Assembly (NCBI RefSeq): GCF_011299595.1
Contig: NZ_CP049867.1
Span: 3,162,001 to 3,226,000, forward strand
DNA: 64,000 nt
Source of the DNA: Nocardioides sp. HDW12B
GTDB lineage: Bacteria; Actinomycetota; Actinomycetes; Propionibacteriales; Nocardioidaceae
Direction of reading: 5' to 3'
Under the pieces are notes generated by a model. The model was given only the letters and a program-made list of their open reading frames with translations. It ran no database searches and was not told the DNA's origin. Shown here in pieces: positions 7,897 through 17,567 of this stretch; position 1 is the first letter of the stretch; each line of letters opens with the position of its first letter. The position numbers and the translations under genes were made by a program.

Positions 7897-8775
7897 TCAG
7901 GGACGGGTGGGGCGGGTGGGGCGGGTGGGGCGGGCGGCCTGGGCGGCCTCGGCGGCGGCGAGGAGCCGGTCGAGCTGGGCCGGGGCGGTGGTGTTGCAGC
8001 CGAGGTCGTGGTCGACCTTGCCGGTGCCGTGGTAGTCGCTGGAGCCGGTGACGACCAGGTCGAGGTCGCGACCGATGGCAGCCAGCTCGGTGCGCTGGGC
8101 CGCGTCGTGGTCCTGGTGGTCGACCTCGATGCCGGTCAGCCCCGCCTCCTGCAGCGCGGCGAAGCCGTCGCGGCCCAGGGCACCGTCGCCGTTGCGGCCC
8201 CACGGGTGCGCCAGCACGGTGACGCCGCCGGCGTCGCGCACCAGGCCGATCATCGCGACCAGGTCGGCCGCGTCGCGGGCGACGTACGCCGGACGGCCCG
8301 GCGAGAGCAGCCGGTCGAAGGCCTCGTCGCGGCTCGCGACGATCCCGTGGTCGACGAGCACGTCGGCGACGTGGGGCCGCCCGAGGGCGGTCGCGCCGGC
8401 CGACTTCGCCGCCACCTCCTGCTCGGTGACCGGGTAGCCGAGCTCCTGCAGCTTCGCCACGATCCGCGGCATCCGCTCGTCGCGCCCGCGCAGCACCTCG
8501 TCGAGCGCTGCGACCAGCGGTCCGTGACCGGGGTCCGGCAGGTAGCCGAGCAGGTGGGCGCTGCGCCCGGCGTGGCGGCAGCTGATCTCCATGCCCTCGA
8601 CCAGCCGCAGCCCCTGCGCGTCGGCCTCGGCGCGCGCCTCGTCCCAGCCGACCGCGGTGTCGTGGTCGGTCAGGCCGAGCACGTCGAGTCCGGCCGCCAC
8701 GGCCTCGCGCACCAGCTCGGTGGGCGTCACGGTCCCGTCCGAGCGGTCGGTGTGGGTGTGGAGGTCGATGCGCAC
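7897..8775 (-). CDS. PHP-domain phosphoesterase
   Basis: A 292-aa metal-dependent phosphoesterase of the PHP superfamily (3',5'-nucleotide phosphatase/RNase AM type). Metal-binding motifs are visible: DLHTHTD at the N-terminus, DHDTAV, ISCRH, VLAHPWG and SSDYHG. The likely substrates are 3',5'-bisphosphonucleotides or short RNA ends, by family. The GTG start has TAGCCT 6 nt upstream (leaderless). The C-terminus ends in four TRP/PTR repeats encoded by a short tandem repeat that runs up to the stop codon and looks like recent slippage. Confidence 0.88.
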   Translation of the reverse strand: MRIDLHTHTDRSDGTVTPTELVREAVAAGLDVLGLTDHDTAVGWDEARAEADAQGLRLVEGMEISCRHAGRSAHLLGYLPDPGHGPLVAALDEVLRGRDERMPRIVAKLQELGYPVTEQEVAAKSAGATALGRPHVADVLVDHGIVASRDEAFDRLLSPGRPAYVARDAADLVAMIGLVRDAGGVTVLAHPWGRNGDGALGRDGFAALQEAGLTGIEVDHQDHDAAQRTELAAIGRDLDLVVTGSSDYHGTGKVDHDLGCNTTAPAQLDRLLAAAEAAQAARPTRPTRPTRP

Positions 8776-8781
8776 GCATCC

Positions 8782-8787
8782 AGGCTA
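8782..8787 (-). promoter_or_regulatory. -10 hexamer TAGCCT of the PHP gene
   Basis: Minus-strand TAGCCT, 6 nt, then GTG at 8775; leaderless arrangement. Confidence 0.5.
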
Positions 8788-8828
8788 GTCGCGCGCGCCG
8801 CGCGCGCCGTACGACGTGCGGGGCACGG

Positions 8829-9470
8829 TCACCAGGCCGGCGGCACGACCCCGAACGGCAGCGCCATCAGCTCGGGACCCAACCCGGACACGTCCAGCAC
8901 CTCGGGCATCGCCGGCAGCAGCAGCACTGCCGAGGCGGGTCGCACCACCACCCACAGCCACCGTCCCGCAGCCTCGCCGACGAGGACGGCACGGTCCAGC
9001 AGCGGCTCGTCGTCGGGCACGCTGACGGCCCACAGCGGCACGGCGTTGCCGTCGACCCGGATCTTGAGCATCGGGGAGCCGACCCCGGCCTCCCGGCCCG
9101 GGTCCGTCTGGTCGACGCCGGCCACCCGCGCGCCGAGACCGACGCCCGGCTCCTCGGACACCAGCGCGAGCTCGACCACGCCCTCGGCGTCGCTGGCGCC
9201 CACGACCCCCACCACCGCAGCCCGCGGCTCGTCGGTGTCGAGCTCGCCGCGCACGACCCCGAAGTCGGTGACCTGCCAGCCCGGCGGCAGCGGCCAGGGC
9301 AGCCAGGTGGCGAGGGGCTCGGCGCGGCCGAGGTACTCCGCGAAGGTCTCGTAGTCGAGGGCCTCCGCCCGCCACAGCGGCGCCAGATCGGCGTGGGTCG
9401 GGCACCGCCAGCCCTCGTCACCCTCCAGCACCGACTGCGGGCACCGCGGGCACTCCGGACGCAGCGACAT
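8829..9470 (-). CDS. DUF6758 family protein
   Basis: A 213-aa cytoplasmic protein that begins with a small zinc-ribbon-like head (CPRCPQ...WRCPTH, residues 8-26) followed by a conserved [37 protein letters not shown]-type region and a mixed alpha/beta C-terminal half. It matches the actinobacterial family I know as DUF6758; its function is unknown. It is followed by the PHP gene on the same strand with a gap of about 50 nt, so the two may be co-transcribed. GACCGT 6 nt before the ATG is a possible leaderless -10. Confidence 0.75.
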   Translation of the reverse strand: MSLRPECPRCPQSVLEGDEGWRCPTHADLAPLWRAEALDYETFAEYLGRAEPLATWLPWPLPPGWQVTDFGVVRGELDTDEPRAAVVGVVGASDAEGVVELALVSEEPGVGLGARVAGVDQTDPGREAGVGSPMLKIRVDGNAVPLWAVSVPDDEPLLDRAVLVGEAAGRWLWVVVRPASAVLLLPAMPEVLDVSGLGPELMALPFGVVPPAW

Positions 9471-9537
9471 GGGTCAACGGTCGCGGTACGTCGCACCGAC
9501 GTCAACCGTCCCGGGGCCGTGGACCGTCCCCAGCGCC

Positions 9538-9543
9538 TACCGT
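9538..9543 (+). promoter_or_regulatory. -10 hexamer TACCGT of the NUDIX gene
   Basis: TACCGT, 6 nt, then GTG at 9550; leaderless arrangement. Confidence 0.5.
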
Positions 9544-9549
9544 GGCGGC

Positions 9550-9993
9550 GTGGACGTCGTACGCGTGGCCTGCGCCGGAGCCGTCGTCAGGGACGCGCAG
9601 GGCCGGATCCTGCTGGTCCGGCGCGGCACCGAGCCCGGCCGCGGCCTGTGGTCGGTGCCGGGCGGTCGGACGGAGCCCGGCGAGACGAGCGCCGAGGCCG
9701 CGGTGCGCGAGGTCCGAGAGGAGACCGGGCTGCGGATCGTCGTCGAGAGACCGGCCGGCACGGTCGAGCGGCCGGGCCCGGGTGGGGTGGTCTACGTGAT
9801 CGACGACGTCGTCGCGGTGCCCGCCCCCGGGGTCGACCCGACCGACGTGCGGGCCGGGGACGACGCCGACGAGGTCCGCTGGGTCGGGGCCGAGGACCTC
9901 GCTCGGCTGGACCGGGCCGGAGCACTGGTCGACGGGCTCGTGGAGGCCCTCAGCGGCTGGGACCTGCTGCCCCGCCCCTCCGGGACGTCGTAG
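9550..9993 (+). CDS. NUDIX hydrolase
   Basis: A 147-aa NUDIX-fold pyrophosphohydrolase with the full Nudix box: [24 protein letters not shown] (residues about 38-61). It cleaves a nucleoside diphosphate linked to an unknown moiety; the substrate cannot be read from sequence. The GTG was chosen because [12 protein letters not shown] is the normal N-terminal strand of the fold and a TACCGT hexamer is correctly placed. It converges on the histidine phosphatase gene, with a hairpin overlapping its stop codon. Confidence 0.88.
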   Translation: MDVVRVACAGAVVRDAQGRILLVRRGTEPGRGLWSVPGGRTEPGETSAEAAVREVREETGLRIVVERPAGTVERPGPGGVVYVIDDVVAVPAPGVDPTDVRAGDDADEVRWVGAEDLARLDRAGALVDGLVEALSGWDLLPRPSGTS

Positions 9994-10017
9994 GTCCGGT
10001 CGGCGGTAGACCGGACC
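9993..10017. terminator. Convergent terminator hairpin
   Basis: GGTCCGGTC (9993-10001) pairs perfectly with GACCGGACC (10009-10017) around a 7-nt loop. The first base belongs to the NUDIX stop codon. It serves either or both converging genes. Confidence 0.6.
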
Positions 10018-10031
10018 GGACGGCGCGCGGG

Positions 10032-10598
10032 TCAGGCGTTCCAGCGGGTGATGACCGGTGAGCCCCGGTCGACGCCGAGCACGCTCACCGTCGCGGTGTC
10101 GAGGTGGAGGAAGCGGCCGTGGTCCACCGGCTGGCCGAGCCACCGGGCCGCCAGCACCCGCAGGGCGTGGCCGTGGCTGAAGACGAGCGTGCGCGGGACC
10201 TCGCGCGCGGCCGTCACCACCCGGTCGAGCCGGGCGGCCACGTCGTCGGCGCTCTCGCCCCCGGGGGCCGGGTGGGTCCAGATCGACCAGCCCGGCACGG
10301 TCTCGCGGATCTCCGGCGTCGAGATGCCCTCGTAGTCGCCGTAGGCCCACTCGACGAGGTCCTCGTCGACCGCGGCGTCGCCGTGACCGGCGAGCTCCGA
10401 GGTCCGCCGCGCCCGCAGCCGGGGGCTGGTGAGGACCCGGTCGAAGCTCACCCCGGCCAGCTTCTGCGGCAGTCCGCCCGCCACGCGCTCGCCCTCCTCG
10501 GTCAGCGGGAGGTCGGTGACCGAGGTGTGCTTGCCGGAGCGGCTCCACTCGGTCTCGCCGTGCCGGACCAGCCAGAGCTCGCTGTCGTCAGTCGCCAT
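10032..10598 (-). CDS. Histidine phosphatase (phosphoglycerate-mutase-like)
   Basis: A 188-aa phosphatase of the histidine phosphatase superfamily. The RHG triad with the phospho-accepting His is in WLVRHGETEWS (residues 9-19), followed by TSPRLRARRT, E in LVEWAYGDYEG and the second catalytic His in LVFSHGHALR. By family it could be an acid phosphatase or phosphoglycerate-mutase-like enzyme; the length suits a small acid phosphatase. It is followed by no gene on its own strand before the NUDIX gene. CAGGAT 6 nt before the ATG is a possible leaderless -10. Confidence 0.88.
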   Translation of the reverse strand: MATDDSELWLVRHGETEWSRSGKHTSVTDLPLTEEGERVAGGLPQKLAGVSFDRVLTSPRLRARRTSELAGHGDAAVDEDLVEWAYGDYEGISTPEIRETVPGWSIWTHPAPGGESADDVAARLDRVVTAAREVPRTLVFSHGHALRVLAARWLGQPVDHGRFLHLDTATVSVLGVDRGSPVITRWNA

Positions 10599-10625
10599 GG
10601 GGCCATCCTGCCCCGAACCGGGCGT

Positions 10626-11159
10626 TCAGTCCTGCTCGGGACCGGGCCAGTTCTTGTCGGCCTGCGGGACGGGGCGGCCGGGCTGCTCCCCGCCGCGCGC
10701 CTCGAGGTAGCTGTCCTTGGGCACCATCACCTTGCGGCGGAAGATGCACACGACCTTGCCGTCCTGGTTGTAGCCGATGGTCTCGACGTGCACCACGCCC
10801 CGGTCGTCCTTGGACGTCGACTCCCACTTGTCGAGCACCCGCGTCTCGCCGTACAGGGTGTCGCCGTGGAAGGTCGGCGCCACGTGGCGCAGCGACTCGA
10901 TCTCGAGGTTGGCGATCGCCTTGCCGGAGATGTCGGGCACCGACATGCCGAGCAGGATCGAGTAGACGTAGTTGCCGACCACGACGTTCTTGGCGAACTG
11001 CGTGGTCTTCCCCGCGTAGTTCTCGTCGAGGTGCAGCGGGTGGTGGTTCATCGTCAGCAGGCAGAACATGTGGTCGTCGAACTCGGTGACCGTCTTGCCG
11101 GGCCAGTGCTTGTAGGTCGCGCCGACCTCGAACTCCTCGTAGCTGCGGCCGAACTGCAT
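10626..11159 (-). CDS. MaoC-family (R)-hydratase/dehydratase
   Basis: A 177-aa hot-dog fold protein of the MaoC dehydratase family, acting on 2-enoyl-CoA or a related CoA thioester. The hydratase region includes FDDHMFCLLTMNHHPLHLDENYA, with the Asp/His pair expected of MaoC hydratases, at about residues 27-49. The ATG at 11159 was chosen because AGGAG lies 6-7 nt upstream; a longer in-frame start lacks one. Upstream of and on the same strand as the histidine phosphatase gene, with a 27-nt gap. Family members often work in methylmalonyl/mesaconyl-CoA or fatty-acid pathways. Confidence 0.87.
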   Translation of the reverse strand: MQFGRSYEEFEVGATYKHWPGKTVTEFDDHMFCLLTMNHHPLHLDENYAGKTTQFAKNVVVGNYVYSILLGMSVPDISGKAIANLEIESLRHVAPTFHGDTLYGETRVLDKWESTSKDDRGVVHVETIGYNQDGKVVCIFRRKVMVPKDSYLEARGGEQPGRPVPQADKNWPGPEQD

Positions 11160-11274
11160 GCTCACTCCTGGGTACGCCGACGACTGGGTCGCCTCATCCT
11201 GCCAAGCCGAGCCCGCCCGTGGACCCGGTCCCGCGGTGACAGTCACCACACCCGCGGGGTCCCCCGGGGGTCGC

Positions 11275-11280
11275 TACGCT
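11275..11280 (+). promoter_or_regulatory. -10 hexamer TACGCT of the sulfotransferase-like gene
   Basis: TACGCT, 6 nt, then ATG at 11287; leaderless arrangement. Confidence 0.5.
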
Positions 11281-11286
11281 CGCCCG

Positions 11287-12390
11287 ATGGCCACGCTGCA
11301 CCTCCACGTCGGTGCTCCCAAGAGCGGCAGCACCTACGTCCAGCAGGCGCTGCACGCCAACGCGCCGGCGCTCGAGGCCGCGGGCACCCTGGTGCCCGGC
11401 CGGCGCGTGGACCACTTCCGCCTGTGCGCCTGGACCCTCGACCAGCACACCCTCATGCCGCACCCGCGACGGGTGCGGACCTCGGCGCGCGAGCTCCTCG
11501 ACGAGACCCGCGCGTGGCTGGCCGGGCCCGGGGACCGGTCCGTGGTCATCAGCCACGAGCTGTTCGCGGCTGCCACCGACGAGCAGATCCGGCGCCTCCA
11601 GGAGGAGACGGCCGGCGCCGCCCTGCGGGTCCACTACGTCGCCCGGCCGTTGTCGCGCACGGTGCCGGCGGAGTGGCAGCAGGCCGTCAAGGGCGGCAGC
11701 TCGATGACGCTCGGCGACTTCGTCGCGGGGGTGGTGGACCGCTTCGACGCGCACCCCGAGGAGCAGCCGACCATCATCGGCGAGTCCGACGTGGTCGCGA
11801 AGTTCGCCGCCCTCCACGACGTGACCCACGTCGTGCCCCGCTGGGCCGGTCGGGTCGGGGCCGAGAACGTCACGGTGGTGACCATGCCGAGGGCGGGCAG
11901 CGACCGGACCGAGCTCTGGCGACGATTCCTCTCCGCGACCGGGCTGCCCACCGACGGTCTCCCGGTGCCCGACGACGCGCGGCCGAACGTGTCGCTGGGG
12001 GCCGTCGAGGCCGAGGTGCTGCGGCGCGTCAACGCCCTGCGCGCGCCCGGGCCCGGTGGCGTCTCGCCGGACGGCGCGTCCGGTGCCGTACGCCGCCTGG
12101 CCCACCGCCTGGTGGAGTCCTCGCCCTCACCGGTGGAGATCGTGCTGCCCGAGCACGCCCGGGACTGGGCGCGCCGTCAGTCCGAGCGGATCGTGGCGCA
12201 CCTGGAGTCCTCCCCGTGCCTCGTGGTCGGCGACCCGGCCGAGCTGCTGGTCGACGAGTCGGGCGCTGCGACGGGACCGCTGCCCGAGGACCTGGACGCG
12301 GAGGTCCTCGCCGAGGCGGCGACGCGCACCGTGGCGGCCCTGCTCGAGGAGCAGGGCCCCGACGCTCCGCCGGCGCCGTCCCGGGCCTGA
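11287..12390 (+). CDS. Sulfotransferase-like P-loop protein
   Basis: A 367-aa protein with the N-terminal 5'-phosphosulfate loop HVGAPKSGSTYVQ (residues 7-19), the hallmark of PAPS-dependent sulfotransferases, and a second conserved region VHYVARPLSRTVPAEW (about 116-131) that resembles the 3'-phosphate-binding part. The C-terminal third is divergent. By family it would transfer sulfate to a carbohydrate or other acceptor. Its position beside a LicD fusion and a glycosyltransferase suggests a surface-glycan acceptor, which is inference. Start set by the leaderless promoter and by homology at the second residue. Confidence 0.75.
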   Translation: MATLHLHVGAPKSGSTYVQQALHANAPALEAAGTLVPGRRVDHFRLCAWTLDQHTLMPHPRRVRTSARELLDETRAWLAGPGDRSVVISHELFAAATDEQIRRLQEETAGAALRVHYVARPLSRTVPAEWQQAVKGGSSMTLGDFVAGVVDRFDAHPEEQPTIIGESDVVAKFAALHDVTHVVPRWAGRVGAENVTVVTMPRAGSDRTELWRRFLSATGLPTDGLPVPDDARPNVSLGAVEAEVLRRVNALRAPGPGGVSPDGASGAVRRLAHRLVESSPSPVEIVLPEHARDWARRQSERIVAHLESSPCLVVGDPAELLVDESGAATGPLPEDLDAEVLAEAATRTVAALLEEQGPDAPPAPSRA

Positions 12391-12396
12391 GCCCGG

Positions 12397-12410
12397 GCCG
12401 GGCGCCCGGC
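12397..12410. terminator. GC-rich palindrome between convergent genes
   Basis: GCCGGGCGCCCGGC is a perfect 14-bp palindrome in the 21 nt between the sulfotransferase-like and DUF5302 stops. Confidence 0.45.
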
Positions 12411-12411
12411 G

Positions 12412-12642
12412 TCAGGCGCCTCCGCCGCCGGCCTTGCGCCGGTGCATGTGCACGCCTCCGAGCGGGCCGTGGGTGTCGGGCCCGTGGCCCTTCTCCTTCT
12501 TGTGGCCGTGCTCGTCGACCCCGCTGACGTGCGCCTTCTTGCGCTCGAGGGCCTCGCGCATCCGGGCCTTGACGTCCTCGCCCGCGCCCCCGTCCGTGCC
12601 CTCGTCCGTGCGGCCGGTCTCGTCGTCGTGGTGGTCAGCCAT
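12412..12642 (-). CDS. DUF5302 family small protein
   Basis: A 76-aa highly charged protein. The motif DVKARMREALERKKAH (about residues 23-38) is the core of the actinobacterial DUF5302 family; the tail is Gly/His/Lys-rich (GVHMHRRK). The ATG at 12642 has GAGGAG 7-8 nt upstream; an upstream in-frame ATG lacks one. Small, soluble, of unknown function; the His-rich tail could bind metal, but that is speculation. Confidence 0.8.
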   Translation of the reverse strand: MADHHDDETGRTDEGTDGGAGEDVKARMREALERKKAHVSGVDEHGHKKEKGHGPDTHGPLGGVHMHRRKAGGGGA

Positions 12643-12760
12643 CGTCTGCTCCTCACCGAGCTGCTCGAGCCTGCTGGGACCACGAGCCTGCCACGTCGGC
12701 GCTGCCGGGGCCATGCGTTAGATTCGCCGGGCCTCTCCCCCGACCCGAGGACGGACCCGC

Positions 12761-14677
12761 ATGCGAGCTCGAATCGGCAGGGCGCGACGCGCCGCCGTCC
12801 GACGTGCGCGCGAGCGCGGCCTGCTCCCCGGTGCCGCGACGTCAGGTGCCACGGCGCCCCTGTCCGCGCCGTCGGGCCCGGCCGTCGGCATGGTCGAGCA
12901 CTTCTCGCGCCGGCTGGTCGTCGGGTGGATCTCGCTGCCGGCCGACGCGCCCGCGGCCCGCGTCAGCCTGGTCGCCGACGACTTCGTGCTGGCCTCGACC
13001 TACGCAACGGCGAGCTCCGCGATGTCGGGCAGCCACAGCGCGCTGCGGGGCGGCAAGGTCAGCACGGACAGCACGGCCAAGAACAGCAAGGACAACGAGA
13101 CCGCGCCGGGCGACGACGCCGTCGGCACGGCCGAGGACCCGCGCCACGACTGGCAGGGGACCCTGATCAAGGGCCCCGACGACGACCGCCGCAACAGCAC
13201 CGAGCAGATCCGTGTCTTCTCGTTCCGGGTCCGCGGCATCTGGCCCTACGTCGGTCGGCGGACACAGCTGAGCGTGCAGGTCGACGGGCGGGCGTTGCCG
13301 ATCTTCCGGCACGGGATGTTCCTGCGGCCCCGCGGCCGCGGCAAGCGCACCCTGCACGAGCTGCGGGAGAAGTTCGCCGAGGGCTACCTGCTGAACCAGC
13401 AGGGCCAGGTCGCGCTCTCGAGGACCCTGGACCGGCAGTGGCAGGACGCGATGCTCCGGCTGCACCACCGGGTCCACGAACTCGTCGCCGAGCAGTTCGG
13501 CCACCGGACGTTCGCGATCTACGGCACCCTGCTCGGCGCGGTCCGCGAGGGCGGGCCGATCGGTCACGACGCCGACTTCGACACGGCGTACCTCTCGGAG
13601 CACACGCACGGCGCGCGGGCCGCGGAGGAGCTGGTCGAGATAGCGCTGGCGCTGGTCGCCGACGGGCTCGAGGTGGAGTGCGGCGCCACCGCGCTGCACG
13701 TGTCGGACCCCGGCCGCCCGGGCGAGCGCATCGACCTCTTCCACTGCTACTTCGACGACGAGGGCGCGATCGCCTTCCCGTTCGGGGTGGCCGGCACCAC
13801 CCCCTTCACCGGCGAGGACTGGGGCGGTCTCACCGCGACCCCGTTCCTGCACGACGAGATCCTGGTGCCGGTGGGCGCCGAGAAGCTCGTGGCCCACCTG
13901 TACGGCGACGACTGGCAGCGACCCAAGCCGGGCTTCAACTGGGCCATCGACCGCACCGGGTGGTCCGTCGAGGGCCGGCTCAGCACCGAGCAGCAGACGA
14001 AGGTGCACTGGGCGAACTTCTACAGCCGCAACCGCTTCACCGACGGCTCGTCGTTCTGCCGCTTCGTCCTCGAGCGCGAGGACGCCCCCCGGCACCTCGT
14101 CGACATCGGCTGCGGCGACGGCCGCGACGCCCGCGCGCTGGCGGCTGCGGGCAAGACCGTCCTGGGTCTCGACGCCTCGCCGGAGGGCGTACGACGCGCC
14201 CGCGAGAGCGCCCGGGAGGCCGGCCTCGACGAGCGCGCCTCCTTCGAGGTCTGCGACGTCACCGACCTCGACGCCGTCGAGCGGCTGCTGGGGTCGATGA
14301 CCGCACGCACCGACGGCCCGGTCGGCTTCTACCTGCGCTTCTTCCTGCACGCGATCCCGGAGCGCGCCCAGGACGACCTGCTGCGCCAGGTCGCCGCGTC
14401 GGCCCGCCCGGGCGACCTCCTGCTGGCGGAGTTCCGCACGCTCGGCGACGAGGGGCAGCACAAGGCGCACGGCAAGCACTACCGCCGCTACCAGGACGCC
14501 GAGGTCTTCCGCGAGCAGCTCGGGCCGCGCTACGGCTTCGCGGTGCAGTACTTCCAGGAGTCGCGCGGGCTCTCGCCGTACGGCGACGAGGACCCGATGC
14601 TCTGCCGGGTCGTGGCCCGGCGTGCCGACACCCGGCTCCTCGGCACCGCGCACCAGCCCGCCTTCCCGGCCGGGTAG
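12761..14677 (+). CDS. LicD-family phosphotransferase fused to a SAM-dependent methyltransferase
   Basis: A 638-aa multidomain protein. Residues about 45-190 form a beta-rich region (VVGWISLPADAPAARVSLVADD) interrupted by a low-complexity insert of Ser, Asp, Lys and Asn. Residues about 240-410 hold the LicD signature YGTLLGAVREGGPIGHDADFD, the nucleotidyltransferase-fold motif of enzymes that put phosphocholine-like groups on surface polymers. Residues about 430-600 are a class I methyltransferase (VDIGCGDGRDARALAAAGK, LGLDASPEG). A single protein carrying both would decorate and methylate a glycan substituent. The next gene is a glycosyltransferase 26 nt away, the gene before a sulfotransferase-like protein. 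The substrate is unknown. Confidence 0.82.
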   Translation: MRARIGRARRAAVRRARERGLLPGAATSGATAPLSAPSGPAVGMVEHFSRRLVVGWISLPADAPAARVSLVADDFVLASTYATASSAMSGSHSALRGGKVSTDSTAKNSKDNETAPGDDAVGTAEDPRHDWQGTLIKGPDDDRRNSTEQIRVFSFRVRGIWPYVGRRTQLSVQVDGRALPIFRHGMFLRPRGRGKRTLHELREKFAEGYLLNQQGQVALSRTLDRQWQDAMLRLHHRVHELVAEQFGHRTFAIYGTLLGAVREGGPIGHDADFDTAYLSEHTHGARAAEELVEIALALVADGLEVECGATALHVSDPGRPGERIDLFHCYFDDEGAIAFPFGVAGTTPFTGEDWGGLTATPFLHDEILVPVGAEKLVAHLYGDDWQRPKPGFNWAIDRTGWSVEGRLSTEQQTKVHWANFYSRNRFTDGSSFCRFVLEREDAPRHLVDIGCGDGRDARALAAAGKTVLGLDASPEGVRRARESAREAGLDERASFEVCDVTDLDAVERLLGSMTARTDGPVGFYLRFFLHAIPERAQDDLLRQVAASARPGDLLLAEFRTLGDEGQHKAHGKHYRRYQDAEVFREQLGPRYGFAVQYFQESRGLSPYGDEDPMLCRVVARRADTRLLGTAHQPAFPAG

Positions 14678-14703
14678 CACCGGCAGGACGCGAGGCTGTG
14701 CGG

Positions 14704-15870
14704 ATGGAGGACCAGGGGGCGCCGGACCCGCGACGCACCGTCGTGCTGCTGGCGCGCCACCTCGACGGCTCCGGGGGCGTGACGCGCAGCGTGAGCAACC
14801 TGGCCAACGCCCTGGCCGGTGCCGGGCTCGACGTCTCGCTGGTCGCGCTCTTCCGTCGCGGCAGGCCCCGCTACGAGCTCGACGAGCGGATCGCCGTCAG
14901 CTACCTGCGCAGCCTGCGGCCGCGCGCGCTGGCCAACCTCGGGCCCCGGGCGCAGGCGCTGGACGCCCGACCGAGCGAGCTGTGCGACCCGGGCGAGGGC
15001 ATGACGGCCCTGACCGACCGCCGGCTGGAGACCTTCCTGCGCGAGCTCGGTCCCTGCACCCTGGTCACCCACCGTCCGCCGCTGCACCAGGCGGCCGCCC
15101 GGTGGGCACCTGAGCACGTGGTGACGCTGGCGGTCGAGCACACGTCCTTCGAGATCCGCGAGGGCTACGACATCGAGGCGATCACCGCCGCCCTGCCGTC
15201 GCTCGACCGGCTCGTCCTGCTCACCGAGGAGAACCGCGCCGCCTGGCGCGCCCACCTCGGGTCGGACGACCGGCTCGCGACGATCCCCAACGCCGTACCC
15301 ATGGCGCTGCCCACGGGGCGGCCGCGGGAGTCCTGGGACGCCCCGGTCGTCGTCGCCGCCGGCACCCTGATGCCGCTCAAGGGCTTCGACCACCTCGTGC
15401 GCGCCTTCGCCCCGCTGGTGCCCGAGCTGCCCGCGTGGCGGCTGCGCATCTTCGGGCGCGGGTCCGAGCGCGCGCCGCTGGAGCAGCTGGTGGCCGACCT
15501 CGGCGTGGGGGCGTCCGTCGAGCTCGCCGGCTTCACCTCCTCCCTCGAGCAGGAGATGCTCGCGTCCTCGGTCTATGCCATCTCCTCGTCCAGCGAGGGC
15601 CTGCCGATGGTGATGCTCGAGGCGATGAGCGCCGCCCTGCCCGTCGCCGCGCTCGACTGCAGCGGCGTGCGCGAGCTGGTCGACGACGGCTCGACGGGGC
15701 TGCTGGTGCCGCAGGGCGACGAGGCAGCCCTCACCGACGCGCTCCGGCGGCTGATGACCGACACCGACCTCCGCCGCCGCTTCGGGCTGGCCGGGCAGGC
15801 GCTGGCCGCCCGCTACGGCCCCGGCAGCGTGGCCGCGCAGTGGCGCGCGCTGATCGACCAGCTGGCCTGA
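14704..15870 (+). CDS. Glycosyltransferase, GT-B fold, GT4-like
   Basis: A 388-aa glycosyltransferase with the glycosyltransferase-4 layout: N-terminal GGVTRSVSNLANALAGAG, a middle LMPLKGFDHLVRAFAPL region that starts the donor-binding domain, and the nucleotide-sugar site SSEGLPMVMLEAMSAALPV near residues 297-315. Uses a nucleotide sugar to extend a glycan in the cytoplasm. ATG 14704 was chosen because GAGG lies 8 nt upstream; an in-frame GTG 6 nt earlier is too close to it. Probably in an operon with the LicD fusion gene; its 3' end is 9 nt from the convergent pgm gene. Confidence 0.87.
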   Translation: MEDQGAPDPRRTVVLLARHLDGSGGVTRSVSNLANALAGAGLDVSLVALFRRGRPRYELDERIAVSYLRSLRPRALANLGPRAQALDARPSELCDPGEGMTALTDRRLETFLRELGPCTLVTHRPPLHQAAARWAPEHVVTLAVEHTSFEIREGYDIEAITAALPSLDRLVLLTEENRAAWRAHLGSDDRLATIPNAVPMALPTGRPRESWDAPVVVAAGTLMPLKGFDHLVRAFAPLVPELPAWRLRIFGRGSERAPLEQLVADLGVGASVELAGFTSSLEQEMLASSVYAISSSSEGLPMVMLEAMSAALPVAALDCSGVRELVDDGSTGLLVPQGDEAALTDALRRLMTDTDLRRRFGLAGQALAARYGPGSVAAQWRALIDQLA

Positions 15871-15879
15871 GCCCGTCCC

Positions 15880-17523
<1,644 letters not shown>

Positions 17524-17529
17524 GGGTCG

Positions 17530-17535
17530 ACCCTA
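17530..17535 (-). promoter_or_regulatory. -10 hexamer TAGGGT of pgm
   Basis: Minus-strand TAGGGT, 6 nt, then ATG at 17523; leaderless arrangement. Confidence 0.5.
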
Positions 17536-17567
17536 GACCGGCACGCCGGCGCCGCCCAGGGGCCGGC

